From JBMOMT01 sp049324835 (lineage in GTDB: Bacteria; Chloroflexota; Anaerolineae; CAYNKW01), in assembly GCA_049324835.1 (NCBI GenBank), contig JBMOMT010000074.1, forward strand, positions 1 to 64,000: a stretch of DNA of 64,000 bases. The letters are read 5' to 3'. A program made the translations under genes and the position numbers. The notes below the pieces were generated by a model. The model was not told the origin of the DNA. It was given only the letters and a program-made list of their open reading frames with translations, and ran no database searches. Positions 50,346 to 59,251 of the stretch are shown here, piece by piece. Every line of letters begins with the position of its first letter. Position 1 is the first letter of the stretch.

Positions 50346-50353
50346 GTCACAGC

Positions 50354-52204
50354 TCAGTTGTTCGGGCCCGCCGGCGACAGGGGCAGTTCGACGAGAAACA
50401 GATCGTCCAGATAGACGGTGCTGTCGTTTGCCCGGTAATTGAGCAGCCGTATTTCGAGTTCGACGGTGTTCGGTTCCAGGCCGAACACCACACCGAAATG
50501 CTGCCAGGTGTCCGGCTGGACGTCTCGAACGAGATGGTGGGTGCGACTGGTATCACGCCCGCGGTAGCCAATGTAGGCCCGGCCGCCGTCGCTCCGCAGC
50601 CAGGCCCCCAGGAGATACTGTCGTTGCCCGCCGAGAACCGTTATGCTCTGGGAGATGATGCCGCTGCGCGACCGACCGGCGTCATTGGTCAGTCTCAGTA
50701 CCTTGCTTTGCCGCTCGTTGGATGGATCGAAAACGATGCCGTGGGCCGCGGGTGGGGTATCGGGGTACACGTCCTGGGTATAACCGCTGGGAATCATGGC
50801 ACCGGTGCCGCTATCCAACTCGAAACCGCCGTTGGTGATCAGATTGGGCAGGTGGATACATTGCAGCCAACTGTCGTCGGCCAGCCGGTAAAGGCCCTGT
50901 TCCGATGGTGCCATCTGGCCAGACCACCACAGGCACAGCGGCAGGGGCAGGTCCCATTCCAGGGCCGTTTCTTGCAGATCGTAACCTCGGAGGCGGATCG
51001 TGTCGGCCTCGGCGTTCCAGGTGTCGTCGCGGACAGGGTATTCCGGCTCCCGGCCCGATGCCTGGGACAGCAGGAGGGCCTGCCATTCCGCGGCAGCAGC
51101 ATCTTGCCCCAACCGGCTGCTGAGCTGGATCAATCGATCCAGTGTGAACAGATCCGCTGGTTGCAGGTGATGTGCCTGCCGGTAAGCAGTCACTGCCGCC
51201 TGGAGCAGGGGCCCGGCTTGCGTTTCCAGCGTTTGCCCCAGCTCAAAGCGCAGCCAGGCGTTCGACGGGTCGCTTTCGATGGCCTGGCTCAGGTGTTGGG
51301 CCGCGGTGGTATAATCCTCTTGGAGCCGGTACAGCTCGGCCAGTTGGGCCTGTAGAACCGCCGGCGTGGCCCAGTCCTGCTGGAGGGCGGCAGAAAGCAG
51401 GTGTTCTGCCTCAGACCACCGGCCGGCTCTGGCGGCCTGCAAGGCCATGCCCCACAGGCCATCGACAGACCACCAGCCTGCCGACACGAGCGAGAATGCA
51501 GCCGGTGGGTAACGGGCCGTCCAATCTTGTTTCGGATACCAGCGCACGTGAGAGGAAGGTGTGGCGAGGAGTGTTTGGAGGGTGGCATCGGTTTCGGCCA
51601 GCTCCAGTTGTTGGGCCAGATCGTAGGCCAGGTAGCGCACGTAAAAATCGTTCGATGGCACGCTCTGAGCGGCGCGCCACAGAGAGGCGGCGGTCGTGAT
51701 CTCGCCCTGGCTCCTGGCTTCGGCGGCCAGGTGCAGGTAGGCCAGCGCGACCAGATCCAGGGTTGGTGTGGCCGGTGTGGATGGCGTTTTTTCCTCGTAG
51801 AGGCGGATGACGTCGCGCCACTGTTCGTTGTAGGCCAGTGTGACGATCAGGTATGGATAGAGCAGGGGGCTGTGGCTGGCATCCTGGCTCAGCGGCGTCA
51901 GCGCCGTGGCAGCTACGCCGAACTCTTGGGCCAGCAAGGCGGCGCGCCCCATCGCCCGGCGAATCGCAGTATTGTGTGGGGCCAGCTCCAACGCCCGGCC
52001 GAGCGGGGCCGGAATTTCTGCGACGGCCTCCTGCAGGAAAAGGTCATCGACTGCTGGCGCGCCGGTTGCGAGTTGATCGAGCAGCTGCAGATTGCCGGCG
52101 TTCAACAGCGCGGCAACGATGCCAGCGCGAACCAGGCCGGGCGTGCATGCCACGGCCAGGCAGATGATCAGCAGGGCCGATCGTCGAAAAGTGAGCTTGC
52201 TCAT
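50354..52204 (-). CDS. Secreted TPR-repeat protein with C-terminal jelly-roll domain
   Basis: A protein of about 616 residues. Seen: an N-terminal hydrophobic signal (LLIICLAVACTPGLVRAG); helical repeats of TPR type through about residue 385 (for example QAQLAELYRLQEDYTTAAQH and LSQAIESDPSNAWLRFELG); and a beta-rich C-terminal domain opening with ITNGGFELDSG, the hallmark of carbohydrate-binding-like jelly rolls, ending YLDDLFLVE. ATG 52204 or GTG 52216 may start it. It has the same overall plan (TPR plus beta domain) as the protein at 61196-62698, though the order differs. Both flank the cluster and could organise glycan export; that is inference. Confidence 0.75.
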   Translation of the reverse strand: MSKLTFRRSALLIICLAVACTPGLVRAGIVAALLNAGNLQLLDQLATGAPAVDDLFLQEAVAEIPAPLGRALELAPHNTAIRRAMGRAALLAQEFGVAATALTPLSQDASHSPLLYPYLIVTLAYNEQWRDVIRLYEEKTPSTPATPTLDLVALAYLHLAAEARSQGEITTAASLWRAAQSVPSNDFYVRYLAYDLAQQLELAETDATLQTLLATPSSHVRWYPKQDWTARYPPAAFSLVSAGWWSVDGLWGMALQAARAGRWSEAEHLLSAALQQDWATPAVLQAQLAELYRLQEDYTTAAQHLSQAIESDPSNAWLRFELGQTLETQAGPLLQAAVTAYRQAHHLQPADLFTLDRLIQLSSRLGQDAAAAEWQALLLSQASGREPEYPVRDDTWNAEADTIRLRGYDLQETALEWDLPLPLCLWWSGQMAPSEQGLYRLADDSWLQCIHLPNLITNGGFELDSGTGAMIPSGYTQDVYPDTPPAAHGIVFDPSNERQSKVLRLTNDAGRSRSGIISQSITVLGGQRQYLLGAWLRSDGGRAYIGYRGRDTSRTHHLVRDVQPDTWQHFGVVFGLEPNTVELEIRLLNYRANDSTVYLDDLFLVELPLSPAGPNN

Positions 52205-52237
52205 ACGATTCGCCACCGTCTGTTCTGCCGGGCGCGC

Positions 52238-53026
52238 TCAGTGTGTCGTTTGTTGGGCATGTTGGATTTCCTTGATGACCTCTTCTTCTAACAGATCCAG
52301 CACCTTTTGCCGCACGGCCAGGTAATCCTCACCGGTATAATCTCTGGGGCGAGGCAGATTCACCTCCACGCAACCTTTGACCTGTCCGGGCCGGGCGGTC
52401 ATGACCACGATTCTATCGGCCAGGTAAACGGCCTCGATGACGCTGTGGGTGATAAAGACCACCGTTTTGCCGGTTTTTTGCCAGATGCGCACCAATTCCT
52501 GTTGCATGTATTTACGCGTCTGAGCGTCCAGCGCGCCGAACGGTTCGTCCATGAGCAGCACTTTGGGATCGTAGGCCAACGCCCGGGCGATGCCCACCCG
52601 CTGTTTCATGCCGCCTGAGAGCATGTGTGGATAGGCGTGCTCAAAACCATCCAGGTTGACCAGTTGGACGAACTCTAAAGCCCTGGCCCTGGCTGCCTGC
52701 CGCTTCCAGCCGTTGCTCCGCAGGCCAAACATCACGTTGCCCAGCACCGTGCGCCAGGGAAACAGGGCATAGTCCTGAAAGACAAAACCCCTGTCGGGCG
52801 CGGGCCTGTCCACCGGCTGACCATCCAGCAAAATCTGGCCGCTGCTGGGTTTGTCAAAGCCGGCCAGCAGGTAGAGCAGGGTAGATTTGCCACAGCCCGA
52901 TGGCCCGATGATGACGGTGAACTCGCCGTGGTTGATCTCCAGGTTCACCCCGTGCAACGCCACCACCTGGTCTTGATCGTTTCTAAAGACCTTACTCACG
53001 TTCTGTATCTGGATGATGTTCTGCAA
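52238..53026 (-). CDS. ABC transporter ATP-binding protein, NitT/TauT (SsuB/TauB) family
   Basis: A 262-residue ATPase of an importer for sulfonate-, taurine-, nitrate- or pyrimidine-like compounds. Seen: Walker A GPSGCGKST near residue 42, Q-loop FVFQDYALFPW, signature LSGGMKQR, Walker B VLLMDEPFGALD, and the switch His in VFITHSVIEAV. The longer frame to 53140 has no family similarity before residue 39; the TTG at 53024-53026, four bases from the upstream permease stop, gives a normal N-terminus. It is the last gene of a four-gene ABC operon. The substrate cannot be read from the ATPase. Confidence 0.92.
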   Translation of the reverse strand: MQNIIQIQNVSKVFRNDQDQVVALHGVNLEINHGEFTVIIGPSGCGKSTLLYLLAGFDKPSSGQILLDGQPVDRPAPDRGFVFQDYALFPWRTVLGNVMFGLRSNGWKRQAARARALEFVQLVNLDGFEHAYPHMLSGGMKQRVGIARALAYDPKVLLMDEPFGALDAQTRKYMQQELVRIWQKTGKTVVFITHSVIEAVYLADRIVVMTARPGQVKGCVEVNLPRPRDYTGEDYLAVRQKVLDLLEEEVIKEIQHAQQTTH

Positions 53027-53030
53027 ACGC

Positions 53031-53879
53031 TTACCCCCGGGCCAGCATGCCCCACTTTTCCACGGTTTGTTTTTCCAGCCACTTGAGCAACACACGGTCC
53101 AGCAGCGAGCTGGAAAGGCCAATGAGCATGAGGCCGACAAACATGGCGGTCACGTCGTTCCAGAAACGGGCCTGGTAGATCATTTTGCCCACGCCCCATT
53201 CGACCAGGGCAGAAAGCATCTCGCCGCCCACCAGCGCACGCCAGGCGTAACCGATTCCCAGGCGCAGGCCGGTGATGATCGACACCAGCGAGCCTGGCAG
53301 CAACACCGTGACGAACAACCGGATGCCGCTCACGCCCATCAATCTGGCGGCGTGGATCTGATCCTGGCTCACCATTTCGATGCCGCGGATGGTATTGTAA
53401 GTGATGGCGAAAAAACCGCCCAAAAAGATGGCCGTGATCACGGTTTTGTTGCCCAATCCCAGGGTGATGAGCAACGGCGGCACCCAGGCGATGGTGGGCA
53501 CAGATATGAGCAGGCTGAGCAGCGGCGAGAACATGTGACGCAGGGTCTGGCGCATGGCCAGCAACGCGCCTGCCGCAACGCCGCCCCCGACGGCCAGCAA
53601 ATATCCTGCCGCGAGCCGGTAAAAACTCTGGCCGAGGTGCCGCCACAACACTTTTTGCTCGAAGGCCAGCTTCCAGACCTTACTCAGGAGCATCGACGGG
53701 GGCGGCAGCGAGGCGGCGGTCACCACCCCCACTCGGACCAGCAGCTCCCACAGCAGGCCCACCACCACAAAGGGCAACAGAAACTCTACAGCCTGAGTGA
53801 TGCCCCGCTCCGGTTGTCTGGCATCCGGCAGAACCTGAAAAGCTTCCGGCTCTGGGTTCACTTGCGCACCACCCCCCAT
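53031..53879 (-). CDS. ABC transporter permease, NitT/TauT family (second)
   Basis: A 282-residue inner-membrane permease with about six helices. Seen: the family opening AVEFLLPFVVVGLLWELLVR, PPPSMLLSKVW, and the EAA-like coupling loop HAARLMGVSGIRLFVTVLLPGS contacting the ATPase. It overlaps the end of the first permease by 22 bases. Having two different permease genes in one NitT/TauT operon means the channel is a heterodimer rather than the usual homodimer. Confidence 0.9.
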   Translation of the reverse strand: MGGGAQVNPEPEAFQVLPDARQPERGITQAVEFLLPFVVVGLLWELLVRVGVVTAASLPPPSMLLSKVWKLAFEQKVLWRHLGQSFYRLAAGYLLAVGGGVAAGALLAMRQTLRHMFSPLLSLLISVPTIAWVPPLLITLGLGNKTVITAIFLGGFFAITYNTIRGIEMVSQDQIHAARLMGVSGIRLFVTVLLPGSLVSIITGLRLGIGYAWRALVGGEMLSALVEWGVGKMIYQARFWNDVTAMFVGLMLIGLSSSLLDRVLLKWLEKQTVEKWGMLARG

Positions 53880-54694
53880 TTTTCCACGCTGTTCCGCTCG
53901 ATGGTCTGGATGAACCCTTTTTCCATGACGAAATATATGCCGATCAGCAGCACGATGCCGCCATAGACCACACCCGCCCGGAGGTATTCCGCTGCATCCC
54001 AGATCATATACCCCAGTCCCCAGTTGGTGGCGGCGATAAACTCCACGGCGATGACGGTGCGCCAGCAGTGCGCCAGACCCAGCTTGATGCCTGTCAGCAG
54101 ATAGCTGGCCGCCCAGGGCAGGTAAATGCCGAACAGAACCAGAGCCTTGTTGGCGCCCATGATCTGCGCCGCCCGCACGAGCTGCGGGTCGATGCTGCGC
54201 ACGCCCGCTGCGGTGTTATAGAGCACCGGGAACAGCGTGGCAACGATCCCAAGCGTGATGATGGTTGGATCGCCAAAACCCAGCCAGACGATGAACAACG
54301 GCGCCATGGCGATGCCCGGAATGGGCATGATCACCGCGATCAGGGGATCGAAAAAACGATACGCCAGCCGGCTGAGGCCCATCACCACGCCGCCCATCGC
54401 GCCCAGCAGCACCCCGATGGCCGTTGCCAGCAGCACGCGCTTGAGCGTGACGCCGACATGTGTCAGCAGCACAGAGCGAGCCGGCAGTCCTTTGACGTAA
54501 AGGTCTACCAGCTCGCTTCCCACATCGGTTGGGGCAGAAAAGAGCGCGCGGTCGATCAGGCCGCTGCCGGACGATACCTGCCACAGCATCAAGAGTGCGA
54601 GAATCGGCGCCAGGGGCAACAGCCACCCTGAGCGCGTTGCCCCGGCTTTATTTTTTGGCTCTGAGTTTCTTTGCTTCTTCCAAAAAACTGGCAT
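53858..54694 (-). CDS. ABC transporter permease, NitT/TauT family (first)
   Basis: A 278-residue permease with about six helices. Seen: LPLAPILALLMLWQVSSG, FSAPTDVGSELVDLY, PIPGIAMAPLFIVWLGFG, and the coupling loop RAAQIMGANKALVLFGIYLPWAA. The gene starts within the end of the binding-protein gene (47-base overlap) and overlaps the second permease at its own end, so the operon is tightly coupled. It is paired with 53031-53879 as the transmembrane channel. Confidence 0.9.
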   Translation of the reverse strand: MPVFWKKQRNSEPKNKAGATRSGWLLPLAPILALLMLWQVSSGSGLIDRALFSAPTDVGSELVDLYVKGLPARSVLLTHVGVTLKRVLLATAIGVLLGAMGGVVMGLSRLAYRFFDPLIAVIMPIPGIAMAPLFIVWLGFGDPTIITLGIVATLFPVLYNTAAGVRSIDPQLVRAAQIMGANKALVLFGIYLPWAASYLLTGIKLGLAHCWRTVIAVEFIAATNWGLGYMIWDAAEYLRAGVVYGGIVLLIGIYFVMEKGFIQTIERNSVEKWGVVRK

Positions 54695-55637
54695 CCCACC
54701 TCAACTCTGGAATGGCGTCGATCTGGTCTTGTTCCAGGAGAAACTGGGCCGTGTCCTCGATGGAGGCCAGCACGGCATCGTCGATGTCGAGCGAAAAATC
54801 GACCCGCTGGAATATGCGTTTAAAGGCATCGGCAGACACCTCGATGCCCTGGGCCGACGCCGCCTCGGCAGCCAGTTGGGCGGCCCGGTCCGGATCGGTG
54901 CGGATCAACTCGGCTTTTTCCAGATGGGCCGCCAGAAAGCTGGCGAGCTCCTGGGGGTGTTGTTCAGCAAAGCTGACGGTGGTGTGGATCATCACCGGCA
55001 CCAGAGCCACGTCGCCATAACTCTTGATGACGCGCCCTACCCCCTGCGACTCGGCGACCGAGGGCGTGGGCTCCCAGGCGGTAAAGGCTTCGATGCTGCC
55101 GTTGGTCAGCGCGGCGACCATGTCTTCGACCTTGATATTGACCCATTCGAAATCGTCCCAGGAGAGATCGGGGGTCAGTTCAAAGTAACGCAGCAGCACC
55201 TGTTCGGCGCCGGTGCCCAGCCGTGTGCCCACCGTTTTGCCTTTCAGGTCATACCAGGATTGGTAAGGTGAATCGGTTCGTACGATCGTCGAGTAACGAT
55301 CGCCCCGCTGGACGGTGCCGATGATCAGAGCGCGATCTGGGATGGCGTTGAACAGGCCCACCGTCTTGCTGTCCGAGCCGACATTGATGTCGATCTCGCC
55401 GGCGATCAACGCCTGATCACTTTCCGTGCCAGAGCTGAACAAAATGTGCTCGACGCTGATCCCATAGTCATCCCACACCTGGGGATAACCTTTGAGCAGA
55501 AACTCTTCGGGATAATACTGCCCGCCGTATCGGATGGTGGTTTCCTTTTTGCTGTCGCAGCCGGTCGATGCCAGCAGAACAGCCGCCAGCACTGCCAGAA
55601 CCAGGATAGCCCCTGCGCGATTCGATGATTTGTTCAT
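54648..55637 (-). CDS. ABC transporter substrate-binding lipoprotein, NitT/TauT (NMT1-like) family
   Basis: A 329-residue lipoprotein. Seen: a signal with lipobox (LLASTGC, Cys near residue 26), then a type-II periplasmic-binding fold: IRYGGQYYPEEFLLKGY near 35, GSDSKTVGLFNAIPDRA, DLKGKTVGTRLGTG near 140 and SIEAFTAWEPTPSVAE near 185. ATG 55635-55637 follows a perfect GGAGG; the frame reaches 55709 without reason. It binds the ligand outside the membrane and delivers it to the two permeases. The FTAWEP stretch resembles nitrate/sulfonate binders; the substrate is not certain. Confidence 0.9.
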   Translation of the reverse strand: MNKSSNRAGAILVLAVLAAVLLASTGCDSKKETTIRYGGQYYPEEFLLKGYPQVWDDYGISVEHILFSSGTESDQALIAGEIDINVGSDSKTVGLFNAIPDRALIIGTVQRGDRYSTIVRTDSPYQSWYDLKGKTVGTRLGTGAEQVLLRYFELTPDLSWDDFEWVNIKVEDMVAALTNGSIEAFTAWEPTPSVAESQGVGRVIKSYGDVALVPVMIHTTVSFAEQHPQELASFLAAHLEKAELIRTDPDRAAQLAAEAASAQGIEVSADAFKRIFQRVDFSLDIDDAVLASIEDTAQFLLEQDQIDAIPELRWDASFLEEAKKLRAKK

Positions 55638-55679
55638 TCCTGCCTCCTTTTTTGGTATCGGTTTCAAAATCGCGCTTTC

Positions 55680-55709
55680 ATTATAGGCCTGGCAGGTGCG
55701 TCTGGGCAA
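55680..55709 (-). promoter_or_regulatory. Promoter of the ABC importer operon
   Basis: Minus strand: TTGCCC at 55704-55709, 18-base spacer, TATAAT at 55680-55685, about 40 bases upstream of the binding-protein ATG. It lies in the 83-base gap after the LysR gene and is the natural place for LysR control. Confidence 0.6.
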
Positions 55710-55720
55710 ATAAAGAGTGC

Positions 55721-56659
55721 TTATGCCCGCCGGCTCTCGATGGCTGACTCGGCCTGGGGCATCACATCGACTGCGCCGCGGGCGAATTCCAGGAAAGTGC
55801 GGGCCAGGTTGGTCAGTGCTGAGGTGCGGCGGTAGACGATGTAAAAATCGCGGCCCATCTCCAGCCCTTCGATGGACACCTCGACCAGATCGCCCCTTTT
55901 CAGCTCTTCCAGCACACCCAGCCTGGAGATAATAGTCGCGCCAAAACCGGCCCGCACGGCCGCCTTGGTCGATTCTTGCAGGCCCACTTCCATGACCACG
56001 TTCAGTTGTTCATAGTCGATGCTGTGCTGTTCCAGCGCTTGCTGCAAGGCCGCCACGGCTCCAGAGCCGTGCTGCTGCAAGATCAGCGGCGCTCGTAACA
56101 GCTCCTGGTAAGAGATCTGGCCCTGCGAGGCCCACGGATGCGCCGGGTAGACCACCAGCACCAGCCGATCGTGCAGGAACGGCTCAAAATAGAGGTGGCG
56201 GTCGCGGCGGGTATGGCCCACAAAACCCAGCTCCAGGCGGTGTTGCAGGATGTAATCGACGATCTCGCTCGAGTCGCCCACACGCAGGGCGATCTCGACC
56301 CGTGGTTGACGCTGCTTGAACTGCCCCAGCAAAAGGGGCAGCAGATACTCACCGGGCCCGGTGCTGGCGCCGACGCGCAGCTTGCCGCCTGCCTGGCCGT
56401 TCAACTCGCCCAGGCGTTGTTTGGAGCGCTCGTAAAGGTCGATCACCTGGCAGGCAAACTGGTAGACGATCTGGCCGCTCTCGGTGGGTGTGATCTCGAA
56501 GCCGTCGCGGTGCAACAGTTCGGCGCCAAATTCTGCTTCGAGCGATTTCACCTGCAGGCTCACGGCCGGCTGGCTCAGGCCCAGCAGCCGCGCGGCGCGG
56601 GAAAAGCTCTTTTGTTCTATCACCTGGCATAGCGCCTTTAGCTCTTCCAGCCTGGGCAT
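55721..56659 (-). CDS. LysR-family transcriptional regulator
   Basis: A 312-residue DNA-binding regulator. Seen: an N-terminal winged helix (EELKALCQVIEQKSFSRAA, LGLSQPAVSLQVKSLE) and a two-lobe ligand-binding domain (GKLRVGASTGPGEYLLP near residue 92, then LEELKRGDLVEVSIEG). It lies directly upstream of, and on the same strand as, the ABC importer and most likely controls it in response to the imported compound or a product. The C-terminal ~20 residues are extra. ATG 56657-56659, two bases after the stop of a small upstream frame. Confidence 0.92.
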   Translation of the reverse strand: MPRLEELKALCQVIEQKSFSRAARLLGLSQPAVSLQVKSLEAEFGAELLHRDGFEITPTESGQIVYQFACQVIDLYERSKQRLGELNGQAGGKLRVGASTGPGEYLLPLLLGQFKQRQPRVEIALRVGDSSEIVDYILQHRLELGFVGHTRRDRHLYFEPFLHDRLVLVVYPAHPWASQGQISYQELLRAPLILQQHGSGAVAALQQALEQHSIDYEQLNVVMEVGLQESTKAAVRAGFGATIISRLGVLEELKRGDLVEVSIEGLEMGRDFYIVYRRTSALTNLARTFLEFARGAVDVMPQAESAIESRRA

Positions 56660-56661
56660 GC

Positions 56662-56877
56662 TCAGGGCTCTTCCATCAAAGGTTGTTCAGGTCGACCCAC
56701 GGTGTAGAGCGCCATCACCTCGGCGTCTGAGAGCGAGCGGTCGAAGGTGGTCAGGTTGCCCAACTGGCCGGCCCATTTCTTTTCGTCCAGGGGCCACAAC
56801 CAGCCGATTTTAAAAACCTCGGTTTCGGCCAGGCTGGAGAGTGATTTTTCTGCCAGGTGCAAAATTGTGTCAGACAC
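56662..56877 (-). CDS. Short fragment resembling the end of a LamG/jelly-roll domain
   Basis: A 71-residue frame with GTG start 56875-56877, overlapping the end of the UDP-sugar dehydrogenase gene by eight bases. The second half (GQLGNLTTFDRSLSDAEVMALY) reads like the final strand and ALSDAEI-type tail of LamG/concanavalin-like domains, normally found at the end of much longer proteins. The front half shows no signal peptide. It may be the remains of a larger gene, or a small gene of unknown role. It ends two bases before the LysR start. Confidence 0.4.
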   Translation of the reverse strand: MSDTILHLAEKSLSSLAETEVFKIGWLWPLDEKKWAGQLGNLTTFDRSLSDAEVMALYTVGRPEQPLMEEP

Positions 56878-58201
56878 GGCCGTTGCCGTGCCCCACGCCG
56901 CGATAGATCAGCCCGGCCGCCTGGGCCTGGGCCGGATCGAACACCCCCCGCCCGTCGATCAGGATAGGATGGCGCAGGGCAGCGCGCAACTGGTCCAGAT
57001 CGAGCTGGCGATACTGGTCGTGTTTCACCATCAACACGGCGGCGTCGCAGCCCTGCAGCCGCTGCAGCAGCTCGCCGCGATGCTCCGGCACCCAGGGGTC
57101 GTGGATGGTGAGGTCGGCGCCCATCTCTCGCAGGCGGGCGACCAGCAGCTCGCTGGGGCTGTTGCGTGTATCGTCCGAGTTCTCCAGGTAGGCATAACCC
57201 AACACGGCCACTCGAGAGCGGTCGATCTGCATCCCCGCCGCCTGCAAGGCGTCCGCCGTCAGTTTGGCCATGTGAAGCGGCATGCTTTCGTTGATCGCCC
57301 GCGCGGTGGGGATGATCTGCGGTTGGAAGCCGTTATCGGCGTTGGCGATGAGCAGCCAGGGGTCTTTGGGAATGCAGTGCCCACCCACGCCTGCGCCGGG
57401 CAGGTGCATATCACGGAAGGGCGATTTGTTCACCAGTTGGCGCACCTGCCACACATCGGCGCCCATGTCCTCGCACAACAGGGCCATCTCGTTGGCAAAG
57501 GCGATCTGGACATCGCGGTAGGCGTTTTCCATGGTCTTGACTATCTCGGCCGTCAGGCAGTCCACGGCGTCGAGATCGGCCTGCACCACATGCCGGTAAA
57601 AGCGCACGGCCAGCTCGGCGGCGTCTGGGTTCATGCCCCCCACCACCCGATGACATCCCCGGATGTTTTTTAACAGTTTGCCGGGCATCACCCGCTCCGG
57701 GCAGTTGACCAGGTAAAAATCGTCGTTCACCTTGAGCCCCGAAATCTCTTCCAGCAGCGGCCGCACCAGCAATTCCATGGTGCGGGGCGCAATGGTCGAT
57801 TCGATGACGACCATCGTGCCGGCTGAGAGGTGGCGCGCCAGGTCGGTCAACGCGCCACGCAGGGCCTTGTAAGCGGGCTTTTTGCTGTCCGGATCGACCG
57901 GCGTTTCCACGGCAATGAGCACCACCTGTGCCTGGCGGCAGGTGGTATAATCCGTGGTGGCCGTCAGCCGCCCGGTGGCCACCGTCCGGCGAAGCAGCTC
58001 GGCCAGGCCGGGCTCTTTGCCCTCGATGGGGCACTCGCCGCGGTTGATCATCTCTACCTTTTGCTGGTTGCGGCGGATGCCCACCACCGGAAAGCCGGCC
58101 TCGGCAAACAGACAGGCCACCGGTAGCCCCACGTATCCCAGGCCCAAAACTACCACCCTGGCCGTTTTGTTTTCGATAGCTTGCAACAGTTGTTCTTTCA
58201 C
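56870..58201 (-). CDS. UDP-N-acetylglucosamine/mannosamine 6-dehydrogenase (WbpA/WecC-like)
   Basis: A 443-residue enzyme that oxidises C6 of a UDP-HexNAc to the uronic acid. Seen: NAD-binding VVLGLGYVGLPVA near residue 20, IESTIAPRTME around 135, LVNCPERVMPGKLL, the catalytic Cys in GAGVGGHCIPKDP near 263, and VAVLGYAYLENSDDTRNSP before the C-terminal domain. GTG 58201 has GGAG nine bases upstream; an alternative GTG at 58234 would add 11 residues. The three genes just upstream encode the rest of a WbpB-E-D-like pathway, so UDP-GlcNAcA is the likely product. Confidence 0.92.
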   Translation of the reverse strand: MKEQLLQAIENKTARVVVLGLGYVGLPVACLFAEAGFPVVGIRRNQQKVEMINRGECPIEGKEPGLAELLRRTVATGRLTATTDYTTCRQAQVVLIAVETPVDPDSKKPAYKALRGALTDLARHLSAGTMVVIESTIAPRTMELLVRPLLEEISGLKVNDDFYLVNCPERVMPGKLLKNIRGCHRVVGGMNPDAAELAVRFYRHVVQADLDAVDCLTAEIVKTMENAYRDVQIAFANEMALLCEDMGADVWQVRQLVNKSPFRDMHLPGAGVGGHCIPKDPWLLIANADNGFQPQIIPTARAINESMPLHMAKLTADALQAAGMQIDRSRVAVLGYAYLENSDDTRNSPSELLVARLREMGADLTIHDPWVPEHRGELLQRLQGCDAAVLMVKHDQYRQLDLDQLRAALRHPILIDGRGVFDPAQAQAAGLIYRGVGHGNGRV

Positions 58202-58243
58202 GTTGTTCTTCTCCAGTCCGTTCAATATTCTCACCGCAAACCG

Positions 58244-59248
58244 TCAGCGGAGGCTGATGGCGCGCCCTTCGCGGCCCGATTGCACCAACGCCTGCGCCAG
58301 CCGCAGGGCCGTCAGGCCATCCGAGCCATCGACCGGCACCGGACTGTCGTCGATGACCGCCCGGACAAAGCCTTCCAGTTCGAGTTTGAGGGGCTCGTAT
58401 TTACGCACCGGATAACGGATCATCCGACCCTCGCTCACACCACGAAACAGACTGATGGCGCTCCAGCGATCGCCGTTGGTTTCGGCGTTTTCGTAAAAAT
58501 AGAGGTCCTGTGTCAGATGATCCACCAGGAACATGCCCAGCTCGCCGGTGACGGTGAGCTCACGCACTTTGGTGGGCGTGAGCCAGTTGATATCCAACAT
58601 GCCCAGTGTGCCATCGGCCAGGCGCACCGTGCCCACGAGCATGTCCTCGTATTGCGAGTGGATCTTTTGCTCCGTCTCGGCATAGACGCGGGTGGCCTCC
58701 TGGCCGGTGAGAAAACGAATGATGTCCAGATCGTGGGTGGCCAGGTCGATCACCACACCCACGTCCTGAACGCGGGCCGGGAATGGCCCCAGCCGGCGGC
58801 AGCGCACCTGAAAGATGCGGCCCAGCTCGCCGGCTTCCAGGTGCGTCCTCAATGCCTGCACGGCCGGGTCAAAACGCACGATGTGGCCCACCATCAATTT
58901 GCGCCCCTTTACGGCGGCGCGGTCGATCAGTTCTTGCGCCTGTGCCTCGGTGGCGGCGATGGGCTTTTCCACCAGCACGTGGCAGCCAGCCGCCAGCGCG
59001 TCCAGGGCCACCAGGTGATGAAAGGCGGTGGGCACCGCCACCGAAACCAGGTCTGGCTTTTCGCGCCCCAGCAACTGGTGATAGTCGGTGTAGGCGATGG
59101 TGTGGTGCAACTGGGCGATCATCTCGCCGGTTTCGGCGCTGGCATCGGCCACGGCCACCAATTCGACCTCTGGCATCTGGGCGTAGATGCGGGCGTGATG
59201 CTGGCCCATGGCCCCCACCCCGATCACGGCGGCTTTCAGGTCTGCCAT
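58244..59248 (-). CDS. Gfo/Idh/MocA oxidoreductase (WbpB-like)
   Basis: A 334-residue NAD(P)-dependent dehydrogenase. Seen: the Rossmann motif VIGVGAMGQHHARIY near residue 9, the conserved VEKP near 95, and HDLDIIRFLTG in the substrate domain. In the Wbp pathway this enzyme oxidises C3 of UDP-GlcNAcA so that an amino group can be added. It lies four bases from the aminotransferase and 43 from the dehydrogenase. ATG 59246-59248. Assignment to C3 oxidation follows from the neighbours. Confidence 0.9.
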   Translation of the reverse strand: MADLKAAVIGVGAMGQHHARIYAQMPEVELVAVADASAETGEMIAQLHHTIAYTDYHQLLGREKPDLVSVAVPTAFHHLVALDALAAGCHVLVEKPIAATEAQAQELIDRAAVKGRKLMVGHIVRFDPAVQALRTHLEAGELGRIFQVRCRRLGPFPARVQDVGVVIDLATHDLDIIRFLTGQEATRVYAETEQKIHSQYEDMLVGTVRLADGTLGMLDINWLTPTKVRELTVTGELGMFLVDHLTQDLYFYENAETNGDRWSAISLFRGVSEGRMIRYPVRKYEPLKLELEGFVRAVIDDSPVPVDGSDGLTALRLAQALVQSGREGRAISLR

Positions 59249-59251
59249 GTC

